From positions 1,881,001 through 1,945,000 of the forward strand of contig CP159373.1 of the NCBI GenBank assembly GCA_032595685.2: a stretch of 64,000 bases of DNA, written 5' to 3'. The first letter of the stretch is position 1; each line of letters starts with the position of its first letter. The position numbers and the translations under genes are program-made. The notes beneath the pieces are model-generated. The model saw only the letters and a list, made by a program, of their open reading frames with translations. It did no database searches and was not told the DNA's origin. Source of the DNA: Candidatus Electrothrix aestuarii (GTDB lineage Bacteria > Desulfobacterota > Desulfobulbia > Desulfobulbales > Desulfobulbaceae). Shown here one piece after another: positions 43,661 to 52,639 of the stretch.

Positions 43661-44536
43661 ATGAGACAAGGCTGGCTCTTTCCTGCTCTTTTCATTCTGC
43701 TGCTTCTTACTTGCCCGTTCCAGGCTTCTGCGGAACCGGGCAAGGGGGCAGAGGGAACGAAGAAAGAGTATAAGGTCGGCGATCCTGAGCTTGATGTCAT
43801 TTGGGTGGATGAACAAAATGGCAAATATCTTCCCCTAGACAGGACCTTTCAGGATGAAACCGGGAACTCAGTTCAACTCAAAGATATTATAGATAAACCA
43901 ACCCTCCTCCTTCCCGTCTATTTCCACTGTCCCAATAGTTGCACCCTCAACCTTTCCCACCTGACCGATGCCGTCAACAGGTCAAACTTCAGCCCTGGTA
44001 AAGATTTTAACCTGATCGCCCTGAGTTTTAATGATGGGGATACTCCTGCAAAGGCAAAGGCGGCCAAGGAAAATTATCTGCCGCTCCTGCCCAAGTCTTT
44101 TCCGCAGGAGAGCTGGAGGTTTCTCACCGGCAGCAAGGAGGATATCCTGGCCTTGACCAATGCCATCGGCTATCGCTTTGAACAACGAAATGACGGGACT
44201 TTTATCCATCCCTCTGCCGTAGTTGCGGTTGCTGCTGATGGCATGATTATCAAGTATGTCTACGGGAACTTTATCAGCGGTGATGTGGACATGGCTATCT
44301 CTGAGGCTCAGCAGGGGATTCCGGCTCTGTCGGTGCGACGTTTTCTTGATTACTGCTTTAACTATGCCCCGGAAAAGACCAGGGCGTTTTTCACCAACAT
44401 AAAGTTGTTCGTCGTCTTAGGTTTTGTATGTGCAGGCGGCCTTTTTTTTCTCTGGCTTCGTCGAAAGGACAAGAAAAAATGGGAGGAAGAGGAGGCTGTA
44501 CATGATGAGCATCATCAGACAGGAAACAAGGTATGA
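43661..44536 (+). CDS. SCO1/SenC copper chaperone
   Basis: A 291-residue membrane-anchored thioredoxin-fold protein for assembly of the CuA site of cytochrome c oxidase. The signal (ALFILLLLTCPFQASA) leads to a periplasmic domain with the copper motif CPNSC (Cys pair spaced C-x-x-x-C) and the distal His in DGTFIHPSAVV. Unlike many SCO proteins it also has a C-terminal transmembrane segment (LFVVLGFVCAGGLFFLWLRRK) and a charged tail. Its stop overlaps the oxidase subunit I start by four bases, showing coupled translation. Confidence 0.92.
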   Translation: MRQGWLFPALFILLLLTCPFQASAEPGKGAEGTKKEYKVGDPELDVIWVDEQNGKYLPLDRTFQDETGNSVQLKDIIDKPTLLLPVYFHCPNSCTLNLSHLTDAVNRSNFSPGKDFNLIALSFNDGDTPAKAKAAKENYLPLLPKSFPQESWRFLTGSKEDILALTNAIGYRFEQRNDGTFIHPSAVVAVAADGMIIKYVYGNFISGDVDMAISEAQQGIPALSVRRFLDYCFNYAPEKTRAFFTNIKLFVVLGFVCAGGLFFLWLRRKDKKKWEEEEAVHDEHHQTGNKV

Positions 44537-46182
44537 CTGCGACTGAATCGTTTTATCACACACCATCGCCACCGGGCCTGAAGGGAATATGGGCTTGGCT
44601 TTTAACTCAGGATCATAAACGGATCGGCCTTATGTATCTCTGGGCCGTGGGACTCTGGTTCTGCATTGCCCTCTGCTGTGGCCTGCTCATGCGGGTTGAG
44701 CTGATGAGCGCAGGCAGAACCATTATGGGGCCGGAGGTCTATAACTCCTTGTTCACCCTGCACGGGGTGATTATGATCTTTCTCTTTGTGATCCCGGCTG
44801 TGCCGTCCATTTTTGGAAATTTTTTCCTGCCCATTCAGATTGGGGCAGATGATGTCTTCTTTCCCAAACTGAATCTGCTGTCCTGGTATCTCTTTATGCT
44901 CGGGGCCTTCCTGGCCGTGGCTTCCCTTTTTCTGGGCGAGGGCTTTCCCGATACCGGCTGGACTTTTTATGTGCCCTTCAGCCTGACAACGGATAAGAAT
45001 GTGTCCTTGACCGTGACCGCCGCCTTTATCCTCGGCATGTCCTCTATGCTGACCGGGCTGAACTTTATCACCACGGTTCATAGGATGCGGACCAAGGGGA
45101 TGGGCTGGATGCAGATGCCGCTGTTCACCTGGTCGCTGTACGCCACCTCATGGGTGCAGATTTTGGCAACGCCGGTTCTTTCCATCACCCTGCTCATGGT
45201 TATCTTTGAGCGTGTCTTTGCCATTGGCCTGTTTGATCCGGGCAAGGGCGGCGATCCGATTCTGTATCAGCATCTCTTTTGGATGTACTCGCATCCGGCA
45301 GTATACATCATGATCCTGCCCGCAATGGGAGTAATCTCAGAGATCATTCCGGTTTTTTCCCGGAAGGCTGTCTTTGGGTATAAGGGGATCGTGCTCTCTT
45401 CTATGGGAATTGCGGTTGCAGGCTCGCTGGTCTGGGCTCACCATATGTACACCAGCGGCATGAGTGATGTTGCGGTTTTTGTCTTTTCTCTGCTTACCTT
45501 TCTTGTGGCCATTCCTACAGCGGTTAAGGTCTTTTCCTGGATCGCCACCATGTATAAGGGGGCCATAGAGATGACCCCTCCGCTCTATCTTGCCCTGATT
45601 TTTATCTATCTCTTCTGTGTGGGAGGGTTGACCGGGCTGGTGCTGGGATCAGCAGGAACCGACATCCATCTCCATGATACCCATTTTGTGGTGGCACATT
45701 TCCACTTCACCATGTTCGGTGGCACCGGCTTTGCTTTCTTTGCCGCTCTCCATTATTGGTGGCCCAAGATGTTCGGTATTATGTATAATTTTAAAAAAGC
45801 CTATATCGGGGCGACCTTGGCGGCTGTGGGCTTTATCTTTCACTATGTCCCCATGTTTATCCTCGGGATGCAGGGAATGCCGAGGCGCTATTATGATTAT
45901 CTGCCGAAATTCGAACGGGGGAATTTTCTTGCCGGATTTGGTGGCTTCCTGCTCGTTATCGGTATCATCTTGATGTTCTATAACCTACTGATGAGTTTTC
46001 GGAAAAGGCAAGTAGCGCCTCAGGATCCGTGGGGTGGAACGACCTTGGAATGGTCTGTCCCGTCCCCGCCACCGCTACATAATTTTGTCGAGGAGCCCAA
46101 GGTGAAGGCGTATCCCTACGACTTCAGCGAGGTCATTGCCCAAGCTCAGAACGATCAGGCTCATCAGGAAAGCGAGAAATAA
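44533..46182 (+). CDS. ctaD: Cytochrome c oxidase subunit I (A2-type haem-copper oxidase)
   Basis: The 549-residue catalytic subunit of a proton-pumping terminal oxidase. Low-spin haem and CuB ligands are visible: His in LHGVIMIF, His and Tyr in SHPAVYIM, two His in WAHHMY, and His in THFVVAHFHFTMFGG. D-channel residues appear in GADDVFFPKLN. In helix VI the sequence is Y-S-H-P-A-V-Y; the proton-channel Glu of A1 enzymes (H-P-E-V-Y) is absent and the Y-S pair marks subtype A2, as in Thermus or Rhodothermus. Subunits III, IV and II follow in that order. Confidence 0.94.
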   Translation: MTATESFYHTPSPPGLKGIWAWLLTQDHKRIGLMYLWAVGLWFCIALCCGLLMRVELMSAGRTIMGPEVYNSLFTLHGVIMIFLFVIPAVPSIFGNFFLPIQIGADDVFFPKLNLLSWYLFMLGAFLAVASLFLGEGFPDTGWTFYVPFSLTTDKNVSLTVTAAFILGMSSMLTGLNFITTVHRMRTKGMGWMQMPLFTWSLYATSWVQILATPVLSITLLMVIFERVFAIGLFDPGKGGDPILYQHLFWMYSHPAVYIMILPAMGVISEIIPVFSRKAVFGYKGIVLSSMGIAVAGSLVWAHHMYTSGMSDVAVFVFSLLTFLVAIPTAVKVFSWIATMYKGAIEMTPPLYLALIFIYLFCVGGLTGLVLGSAGTDIHLHDTHFVVAHFHFTMFGGTGFAFFAALHYWWPKMFGIMYNFKKAYIGATLAAVGFIFHYVPMFILGMQGMPRRYYDYLPKFERGNFLAGFGGFLLVIGIILMFYNLLMSFRKRQVAPQDPWGGTTLEWSVPSPPPLHNFVEEPKVKAYPYDFSEVIAQAQNDQAHQESEK

Positions 46183-46183
46183 T

Positions 46184-46780
46184 ATGGAGAAAAAGATAGA
46201 TAAAACCGGTATCCGTATCGGGATGTGGCTGTTTCTCTATACGGAAATTATTTTATTCGGCGGGCTTTTTGTGCTCTATGCAGCCTACTTTCATAAGTTT
46301 CCTGAATTATTCGCGCAGGGAGGTGAAGAGCTCAATACGCTTGTCGGCACGGTGAATACCGTGGTGCTACTGATCAGTAGTTTCACGGTTGCCGCCTCAA
46401 TCACTGCCTTGCAACGAGGAAAGAAGGGGCAAACCATAGCCTTTCTCCTCTTTTCGATTTTTTGCGGGGTGTTCTTTCTGATCAATAAGTATTTTGAATG
46501 GTCGACAAAGTTTCATCACGATATTTTTCCGAACTCTGAAACCCTGCAGAATGGCCCTGATGGCCTGAATATTTTCTTCGGGCTCTACTACGTCATTACC
46601 GGCCTGCATGGCTTGCATGTGATTATCGGGATGATATTACTTATGGTCACGCTTGCTCTGGTCATGAAAGAAAGGGTGCGTAAAGATCGTTTTCAGCTCC
46701 TGGAGAATGCTGGCCTGTATTGGCATTTGGTGGATTTGATCTGGATCTTTGTTTTTCCTCTGTTTTATCTGGTTATTTAA
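46184..46780 (+). CDS. ctaE: Cytochrome c oxidase subunit III
   Basis: A 198-residue five-helix membrane subunit. GMWLFLYTEIILFGGLF, FFLINKYFEW and the final GLYWHLVDLIWIFVFPLFYL are typical of the shorter bacterial subunit III, with the conserved Glu in FLYTEIILF and the H-x-x-D in YWHLVD. It begins two bases after the subunit I stop, with an AGGA site in the end of subunit I. Subunit III protects turnover and oxygen delivery in the aa3-type complex. Confidence 0.93.
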   Translation: MEKKIDKTGIRIGMWLFLYTEIILFGGLFVLYAAYFHKFPELFAQGGEELNTLVGTVNTVVLLISSFTVAASITALQRGKKGQTIAFLLFSIFCGVFFLINKYFEWSTKFHHDIFPNSETLQNGPDGLNIFFGLYYVITGLHGLHVIIGMILLMVTLALVMKERVRKDRFQLLENAGLYWHLVDLIWIFVFPLFYLVI

Positions 46781-46798
46781 ACTCTGGGGAGAGAAATT

Positions 46799-47095
46799 GT
46801 GAACACACAAGAAAGTCCGCATATTATCTCGTATAAACTGCTCGGAACAGTTCTTGCCGCCTTGTTGGTGTTGACCGGAGTCACTGTGGCTGTTTCTCAG
46901 GTTGACCTGGGCGTCTTCAATGTGCCGCTTGCTCTGTTTATCGCCTCGACCAAGGCAACTTTGGTGTTGCTCTTTTTCATGCATATGAAATATGAGGGTA
47001 AGGTGATTGTTGTTTCTTTTGTCAGTGCAGTTATTTTTTTAGGCATCCTGATTAGTTTGATGTTCTTTGATGTGTCCTTTAGATATTTCAGTTAG
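46799..47095 (+). CDS. Cytochrome c oxidase subunit IV-like small membrane protein
   Basis: A 98-residue protein with three hydrophobic segments (YKLLGTVLAALLVLTGVTVAV, VPLALFIASTKATLVLLFFM, VIVVSFVSAVIFLGILISL). The K-x-x-L-V-L-L-F-F-M-H-x-K/R motif (KATLVLLFFMHMKYEG) is the hallmark of the prokaryotic CoxIV/CtaF family. Translation starts at GTG with GGGGAGAG upstream. It sits between subunits III and II, and likely assists complex assembly. Confidence 0.87.
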   Translation: MNTQESPHIISYKLLGTVLAALLVLTGVTVAVSQVDLGVFNVPLALFIASTKATLVLLFFMHMKYEGKVIVVSFVSAVIFLGILISLMFFDVSFRYFS

Positions 47096-47107
47096 CATGG
47101 AGAAACT

Positions 47108-47698
47108 ATGAGTCCGGTAGAAGGGGTAGATCACGTTTTTTGGTACATCCTGGGGATTTCTTTTGTTCTCTTGATAGGGATCACCGCAGCAATGATTGTT
47201 TTTGCGGTGAAGTACCGACGGAGTAAGCATCCTGTTCCTGCAACATTTCGGGACAACTGGAAGCTTGAAATTATTTGGACAATCGTTCCCACCATCATAG
47301 CTCTGTCCATGTTTGCGGTGGGGTGGAAGGCCTATGTGGGTTTGCGCAGTGTACCTGAGGATGCCTTGACGGTTGATGTATATGCCCAGCAGTTTTCCTG
47401 GATATTTGTTTATCCTAATGATAAGGAAACGGAAGATGAGTTGGTGGTGCCGTTTGGGAAATCGGTGAAGCTGAATTTGACTTCGGAAGATGTGTTGCAC
47501 GGCTTTTCTTTGCCTGCATATCGTATCAAGGTTGATGCAGTGCCAGGGATGCAGACTTATGCCTGGTTTGAGGCAGACAAGGTTGGAACCTATGATATTC
47601 ACTGCACCGAGTACTGCGGGGTGAACCATTCCAAGATGGCTGGTACCTTGCGCATTGTTCCTGAAGAAGAGTATCTGGCCTGGCTTGAAGAAGAGTAG
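47108..47698 (+). CDS. ctaC: Cytochrome c oxidase subunit II (CuA)
   Basis: A 196-residue subunit with two N-terminal membrane helices and a periplasmic cupredoxin domain. The CuA ligands are all present: His in DVLHGFSLPAYRIKVDAVPG, and the block CTEYCGVNHSKM with both Cys, the Glu carbonyl, His and Met. CuA proves that the donor is cytochrome c or an equivalent, not quinol. There is no fused cytochrome c domain (no CxxCH), unlike caa3 enzymes. The SCO protein for CuA assembly is upstream in the same cluster. Confidence 0.95.
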   Translation: MSPVEGVDHVFWYILGISFVLLIGITAAMIVFAVKYRRSKHPVPATFRDNWKLEIIWTIVPTIIALSMFAVGWKAYVGLRSVPEDALTVDVYAQQFSWIFVYPNDKETEDELVVPFGKSVKLNLTSEDVLHGFSLPAYRIKVDAVPGMQTYAWFEADKVGTYDIHCTEYCGVNHSKMAGTLRIVPEEEYLAWLEEE

Positions 47699-47720
47699 TC
47701 GGGAGGGAGTTGCGGGGGAG

Positions 47721-48599
47721 GTGCCCATCCTCCCCGCTTTTGCAGGTCAGCTCTCTGATAGAGTGCAGCTGGCTAAGCTGGTGCTTTGCCTTCAGGTGGC
47801 CTTTTCCACTCTGTTCGGTTTTCTGTACACGGCCCAGGCCTTTTCTTTTCAGGCGGTTTGGGTTGCCCTTGCAGTCCTTGTTCTTGCCTGCGGCGCGGCC
47901 TCTCTCAATTCTTATCAGGAACGGGGGCGTGATGCCCTGATGCAGCGGACTCGCAATCGTCCCTTAGTGCGCAAGAAACTCTCTCCGCAGCATGCCTTGA
48001 TTCAGGCGCTTTCCCTGATAGCCCTTGGCCTGTTCCTGCTTTTTCAATTTGCTAACCTAGAGTCCTTGTTCGCAGGGATTGCTGCTGTTCTGCTCTATAA
48101 TGTCGTCTACACCAATATGAAGGGTGTGACGCTGTATGCCCTTTTGCCCGGAGCAATCTGCGGTGCTCTTCCTCCCTATATAGGTGCGTTGGCGGTCGAG
48201 GCTGATGAAGCCTTGCTGCGGACCGTTTTACCCGCCCTGTTGCTCTTCTTTTGGCAGGTACCGCATTTCTTTCTGGTCCTGCTGAACCATAAGCAGGATT
48301 ATGCTTCGGGTGCTGTGCCGAATCTGCTGCAACGGCTCTCAGAGCCTGCGCTTCAGCGTGTTTTTCTCCCTTGGATTGCTGCTCTTGCAATGGTCATGTT
48401 GCTCTTTACGGTGATGCCTTCCTCGTTGGATGCCATTGCCCGTCTCCTTGTAGCTGCGAATGCGGTAGCCCTGCTTGGGGTGTTTGGGTTTCAGCTGATC
48501 TATCGAAAAGAACCTGCCTATGGTTTTCTTTTTCAGTATCTCAATTTTTCTTTGTTGTTCGTTATGTTGGTTGGTTGCTGGGGTGGTGTGGGGAGCTGA
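47721..48599 (+). CDS. ctaB: Protohaem IX farnesyltransferase (haem O synthase)
   Basis: A UbiA-family membrane prenyltransferase of about 292 residues that makes haem O for the oxidase. The Asp-rich prenyl site is seen as NSYQERGRDALMQRTRNRPL, where the usual first N-x-x-x-D is altered but D-A-L-M-x-R-T-R-N-R-P is intact. YNVVYTNMKGVTLYALLPGAICGALPPYIGA and HFFLVLLNHKQDYASGAVPNL are the other conserved loops. The frame is open to an in-frame TTG at 47685 and beyond, overlapping subunit II; I use the GTG at 47721, but the start is uncertain. No haem A synthase (CtaA) is nearby. Confidence 0.88.
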   Translation: MPILPAFAGQLSDRVQLAKLVLCLQVAFSTLFGFLYTAQAFSFQAVWVALAVLVLACGAASLNSYQERGRDALMQRTRNRPLVRKKLSPQHALIQALSLIALGLFLLFQFANLESLFAGIAAVLLYNVVYTNMKGVTLYALLPGAICGALPPYIGALAVEADEALLRTVLPALLLFFWQVPHFFLVLLNHKQDYASGAVPNLLQRLSEPALQRVFLPWIAALAMVMLLFTVMPSSLDAIARLLVAANAVALLGVFGFQLIYRKEPAYGFLFQYLNFSLLFVMLVGCWGGVGS

Positions 48600-48757
48600 G
48601 GATGCCAGCATGGGTACTTGTCATGATCGACAAGTACTTATTTAGCTCAAATGGAAAATGTACGTGACTATATTCATGTCAATTAGTATGATTTCTTTTT
48701 GTAGAATCAATTTGATTTCCTTTAGAATAGTCTAGCTACAATAATTTGGTGAAATAA

Positions 48758-49813
48758 ATGGATAGCCGCAAATATTTGATATGGAATAATAAGGGTGGAG
48801 TCGGAAAAACTTTTCTAACATACATGCTTTCGGTAGAATACGCTATAAACCATCCAGAAAAAGAGGTCGTTGTAGTGGATGCCTGTCCTCAATCCAATGT
48901 CTCTGAAATGATTCTTGGTGGTAATGGAAGAGGGGAAGAAAATTTAACAAAGTATAGAGAGAACAACATAACTATAGCTGGTTATATTAAAGATAGGTAT
49001 GAAAGGTCAAAGTCCGCAAAATTGGGAACAGAAGTAGATTATTTCATCAGTGCGCATAAAGAAAATAGTAGTATGCCTTCAAATCTCTACCTCTTGCCTG
49101 GGGATGTAGATTTAGACATCTGTTCAGCTATTATTAATTACCTTGCAACTGCACCTGAACGAGGAGCGTGGAGGAAAAGCAGGTTATTATTGAACGATCT
49201 TGTTGAATCATTTGAACAGAAAAAAGAAACTCAGGTCAAAGAGAAAGTGTTTTTTATAGATTGCAATCCAAGCTTTGCAAACTATACAGAAATGGCTGTC
49301 CTTGCATCAAACAGAATAATCATTCCTTGTACTGCGGATGCAGCTTCGTTACGAGGTGTTATTAATTTATTTAGGCTGATTTACGGTATTTCTCTTTCTG
49401 ACGTAAATAGATTAGAAGAGAACGTATTTATGATGTTCAATGCAAATGTTTCTGACAATGGTCTTAGGCTTCCTTATATACATTCATTTGTTTTAAATAG
49501 ATCAAGAGCTTTTGTAAAAAAGGCTGCTAAAGCGTTTCAAGCTCATGTTGATCAAATTGAAGACGTGGCAATGTCTGTTGAGCAGGAGCATGCTAATATT
49601 TTTCTTCCTTCTCATCAAGCATCTGAACCAAATGGAAAGGTTATCAATGTTAAGGACGGCAATACACTGGCATCGATTATTAATCATGAGGGGGTGCCTC
49701 TAAGCACCTTGCCTCCCAAGAAATATTCTATTTATGGGCAAGAAACACAGGCTAATCAGTCTCAAATAGATGCGTTGTTAAAAGATATAAATGTTTTGAT
49801 TGAAAAACTTTAG
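48758..49813 (+). CDS. Orphan ParA-like ATPase (AT-rich, probably acquired)
   Basis: A 351-residue deviant-Walker P-loop ATPase. WNNKGGVGKTFLTYML is the ParA Walker A with the signature lysine, VVVVDACPQSNVSE is the A' motif, and FFIDCNPSFANYTEMAVLASNRIIIPCTADAASLRG is Walker B and the following loop. It is longer than a minimal ParA and has an extra C-terminal region of about 90 residues. No ParB-like gene or centromere-like repeats are adjacent. The gene is visibly richer in A and T than its neighbours and lies next to broken genes, which suggests horizontal transfer. Plasmid partition remnant, protein positioning or defence are all possible roles. Confidence 0.82.
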   Translation: MDSRKYLIWNNKGGVGKTFLTYMLSVEYAINHPEKEVVVVDACPQSNVSEMILGGNGRGEENLTKYRENNITIAGYIKDRYERSKSAKLGTEVDYFISAHKENSSMPSNLYLLPGDVDLDICSAIINYLATAPERGAWRKSRLLLNDLVESFEQKKETQVKEKVFFIDCNPSFANYTEMAVLASNRIIIPCTADAASLRGVINLFRLIYGISLSDVNRLEENVFMMFNANVSDNGLRLPYIHSFVLNRSRAFVKKAAKAFQAHVDQIEDVAMSVEQEHANIFLPSHQASEPNGKVINVKDGNTLASIINHEGVPLSTLPPKKYSIYGQETQANQSQIDALLKDINVLIEKL

Positions 49814-50104
49814 ATATGGCAAGATAATTAGTCCTAATTAACAAGGGATTACTAAATAGTCTTTTACTGGGGGCGTGCTTGTCGTCGCCCTTGACTCGTT
49901 TTTTTCCCTTCGTCATCCCTTGCCATCAAAAAACGTCAAGCACACTTTGTTGTTAATGTCTATCCTTCCCCAAGGAAGAGAGCCTCTTTGACCAAAAGAC
50001 AACCAGAACCTCTTTGCCCTTCCCGCAGGAATTCGTTATAACCATAACCGGTTACACCAAGAATCCTGATCGTTCCGTTATCCCATTTTTCCTGATACCC
50101 TCAT
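49814..50104. other. Spacer between ParA-like gene and tex fragment
   Basis: No gene or clear repeat of note is seen in these 291 bases. An AT-rich part adjoining the ParA-like gene gives way at about 49870 to GC-richer sequence, which may mark the edge of the acquired segment. The promoter of the former tex gene should lie here. Confidence 0.4.
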
Positions 50105-50293
50105 ATGTCCCAAAATCAGCAGCAACACCAACGTATCTCCCAAGCCCTGAAAATTACTCCCCAGCAGGTAGCTGCCACAGCCCAACTCCTTGACGAAGGC
50201 GCCACCGTCCCCTTTATCTCCCGCTACCGCAAGGAGGTAACCGGTTCTCTCGATGAAACCCAGGTGACAGCCATTCGTGAAAAACGGGGGTGA
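50105..50293 (+). pseudogene. tex: Truncated Tex N-terminal fragment
   Basis: The frame encodes only 62 residues. QQVAATAQLLDEGATVPFISRYRKEVTGSLDETQV matches the conserved start of Tex, an S1-domain RNA-binding transcription accessory protein that is normally about 700-800 residues long. The similarity stops after V-T-A-I-R-E, where the sequence runs into a low-complexity stretch repeating GAAAAACGGGG (50278-50330). The helix-hairpin-helix, YqgF and S1 domains are absent. A deletion or recombination therefore removed most of the gene. Confidence 0.82.
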
Positions 50294-50507
50294 AAAACGG
50301 AAAAACGCGGAAAAACGGGGGCTGACCCGATTGATTGCGTATTGGGATATGTAGGCAGGAGTTTTTTGTGAGTTTCGTAAGTCTAATTGAGTACAACGAA
50401 ATCAGACAAACCCAGCTGATCAGTAATTTCACCTTGCAAATCCAGGGGGATCATGACAGAATACCGTCATTTCTATCACACAGAGTAATTTAACAATCCC
50501 CCTGACC

Positions 50508-51244
50508 GTGACCACAAAATCCTCCCCCGGAGATACCGCAGGCCATCGCCAGCGGCTCCGGGATAAATTCCAGGAAAAGGGCATTGAGGCCCTGACCGAC
50601 ACCGAGGTCATTGAACTTCTGCTGACCTTCGGCACCCCCGCTCTGACTGCAAACAAGCAGCACGGGATGCCCTGGCAAAATTCGGTTCCCTCCCGCAGGT
50701 CCTGGATGCCTCGCCTGTCCTCCTGGAAAAGATCAAAGGAATGGGACCGAAAAATATCTTTGCTCTCCAGTTTGTTCAAGGTATTGCCCGCCGTTATCTA
50801 CGCCAGCGAATCGAGAAAAAGAACTATATCACCTCATCCAGAGAGGTCGCAGATTACCTGATCCATGCCATGCGGAGCCTCCGGCATGAGGTGTTCATGG
50901 TGGTTTACCTGGATGCCTCCCACGCAGTCATCGGCAGCGAGATCCTCTCAGAAGGCACCATTAATGTCAACACGGTCTACCCCCGTGAGCTGATCAAGTC
51001 AGCCTTGGCCCATCATGCCGCCTCTCTGGTGGTGGCCCATAATCACCCATCAGGCAGTTTGCAACCTTCTGGGGCGGACGAGCAGTTGACCCGGACCTTG
51101 TTCCTCATGTGCTCGTTCATGAATATCACCCTCCTTGATCATCTCATCATCGGTGCCGGGGAGACCGTGTACAGTTTTGCTGATCATGGCCTGATGGACT
51201 CTGTGAAGAAGGATTGCGCCGCGATTCGTTCCCGCCTTGCCTGA
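50508..51244 (+). pseudogene. radC: Frameshifted RadC/JAB-type protein
   Basis: Two overlapping frames together give a full RadC protein of about 245 residues. The first frame (GTG at 50508) covers HRQRLRDKFQEKGIEALTDTEVIELLLTFGTP. After that the RadC sequence continues in the +1 frame with CKQAARDALAKFGSLPQVLD, KIKGMGPKNIFALQF and the JAB metal motif VVAHNHPSGSLQPSGAD. The switch lies at a run of five C (50635-50639); one extra C restores the frame. It may be a real mutation or a homopolymer sequencing error. RadC function is debated; the E-x-H-x-H-P-S-G-S-type site is intact. Confidence 0.82.
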
Positions 51245-51273
51245 GCTCTCCGTTTTTTGTTTCCCTGTCGCTC

Positions 51274-52413
51274 ATGAATAATCTCGGCCTGTATTTTCAT
51301 ATCCCCTTTTGTCTCCAAAAATGCCCCTATTGCAGTTTCTACTCCCTTGCCGGGCGGACAGACCTCCATGCTCGTTATGCCCAGGCACTCATCACCCAGC
51401 TGTGTTCTTGTGCTGAAGTCTACCAGGGCCAACTCCGCCCCTTAACCAGTATTTTTTTCGGAGGAGGGACGCCTACGCTCCTCTCTCCAGAGATTTTGGC
51501 AGAGCTGCTCGCCGAATGCCTGACCCGATACCCTTGTATTGATGAGGTAGAAATTTCCATTGAGGTCAATCCGGCAACGGTTGATGCTGTTGGTCTTGCT
51601 CATCTGCGCCGGGCGGGTTTCAATCGTTTGTCCATAGGGGTGCAGTCACTGAATGACACAGAGCTGTGCCAGCTTGGTCGTCCGCATACTGTAGCCGATG
51701 CCGTGCAAACGGTTCAATGGGCGTGCGAGGCAGGCTTTGATAATATCAATCTGGATTTGATGTATGGACTTCCTGGGCAAAAGGTTGAGGCTTGGCAGGC
51801 TACCCTTGAGCAGGCCCTGTCGCTCCGACCGGAGCATCTTTCCATTTATGAACTGACCCTTGAAGAGGGGACACCATTTTTCAGGCAATATGCGCAGGGG
51901 CTGTTTTCTCTCCCTGAGGAGGAGGCTGTCCTGCTGATGCTGGAGGAGACCCAGCAGCTGCTGCATCAGGCAGGTTTACAGCACTATGAGATATCAAATT
52001 ATGCCAGGCCTGGGCGCCAGTGCCAGCATAATATCAATTATTGGCAAAACGGTGAGTACCTTGGGCTTGGGGCAGGGGCGGTTGCCTTTCTTGCCGGAAC
52101 ACGCTATACAGCACTTGCCGATGCAGAACAATTTTGCTTTTGTCTGGAACAAAGTAAAGAGGTGTGGGCAGAGCAAGAGCGGCTTGATCAAGAGGCCTCT
52201 TTTCGGGAAACAGTCATTATGGGGCTGCGTATGACTGCAGGTATCTCACTGGCGGAATTGAAGGAACGCTTTGGCCTTGATGCGGAAAGCTATTACGGTG
52301 AGACCTTGGAGCGTCTTCTTCGCCAAGGATTGCTGCGTATTATGCAGGGGCATTTACAACTCACCGCAGAGGGGCTTCTCCTGGCAAATGCCGTAATGGC
52401 GGAGTTAGTTTAG
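51274..52413 (+). CDS. hemW: Radical SAM protein HemW
   Basis: A 379-residue radical-SAM protein related to coproporphyrinogen dehydrogenase. GLYFHIPFCLQKCPYCSFYS has the C-x-x-x-C-x-x-C cluster motif plus the following Phe/Tyr, FFGGGTPTLL is the SAM motif, and INLDLMYGLPGQ is the later barrel block. The N-terminal arm of true HemN enzymes is missing, so it is HemW, a haem chaperone that delivers haem to membrane proteins. That would suit the nearby haem-copper oxidase. The ATG at 51274 directly precedes the conserved N-terminus. Confidence 0.9.
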   Translation: MNNLGLYFHIPFCLQKCPYCSFYSLAGRTDLHARYAQALITQLCSCAEVYQGQLRPLTSIFFGGGTPTLLSPEILAELLAECLTRYPCIDEVEISIEVNPATVDAVGLAHLRRAGFNRLSIGVQSLNDTELCQLGRPHTVADAVQTVQWACEAGFDNINLDLMYGLPGQKVEAWQATLEQALSLRPEHLSIYELTLEEGTPFFRQYAQGLFSLPEEEAVLLMLEETQQLLHQAGLQHYEISNYARPGRQCQHNINYWQNGEYLGLGAGAVAFLAGTRYTALADAEQFCFCLEQSKEVWAEQERLDQEASFRETVIMGLRMTAGISLAELKERFGLDAESYYGETLERLLRQGLLRIMQGHLQLTAEGLLLANAVMAELV

Positions 52414-52639
52414 GGGTGTTTTGCGTTTCTCTTTTTACTGCTGGTTGCTTTTTGGTGTGGGTATTTTTTTCTCACACAGCGATAAAAAAATATTGCGTAA
52501 CCCTATAAACAGTGTTACGTATCTAAAAAAAATAATACCCTTCGTTGTGGGACTGTTCTCTTGTCTCCGTATAAATGCTAGGTGAGAACTGCACAAAAAA
52601 AAGGCGAGATGCAAGGGGCAGAAGAGTAGGTGAAGAGTT

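Noticed and set aside
44533-46182. Possibility that the oxidase is a quinol oxidase or nitric oxide reductase
   Set aside because: Subunit II has all CuA ligands and subunit I keeps the Tyr of the H-P-x-V-Y motif, which indicates cytochrome c oxidase.
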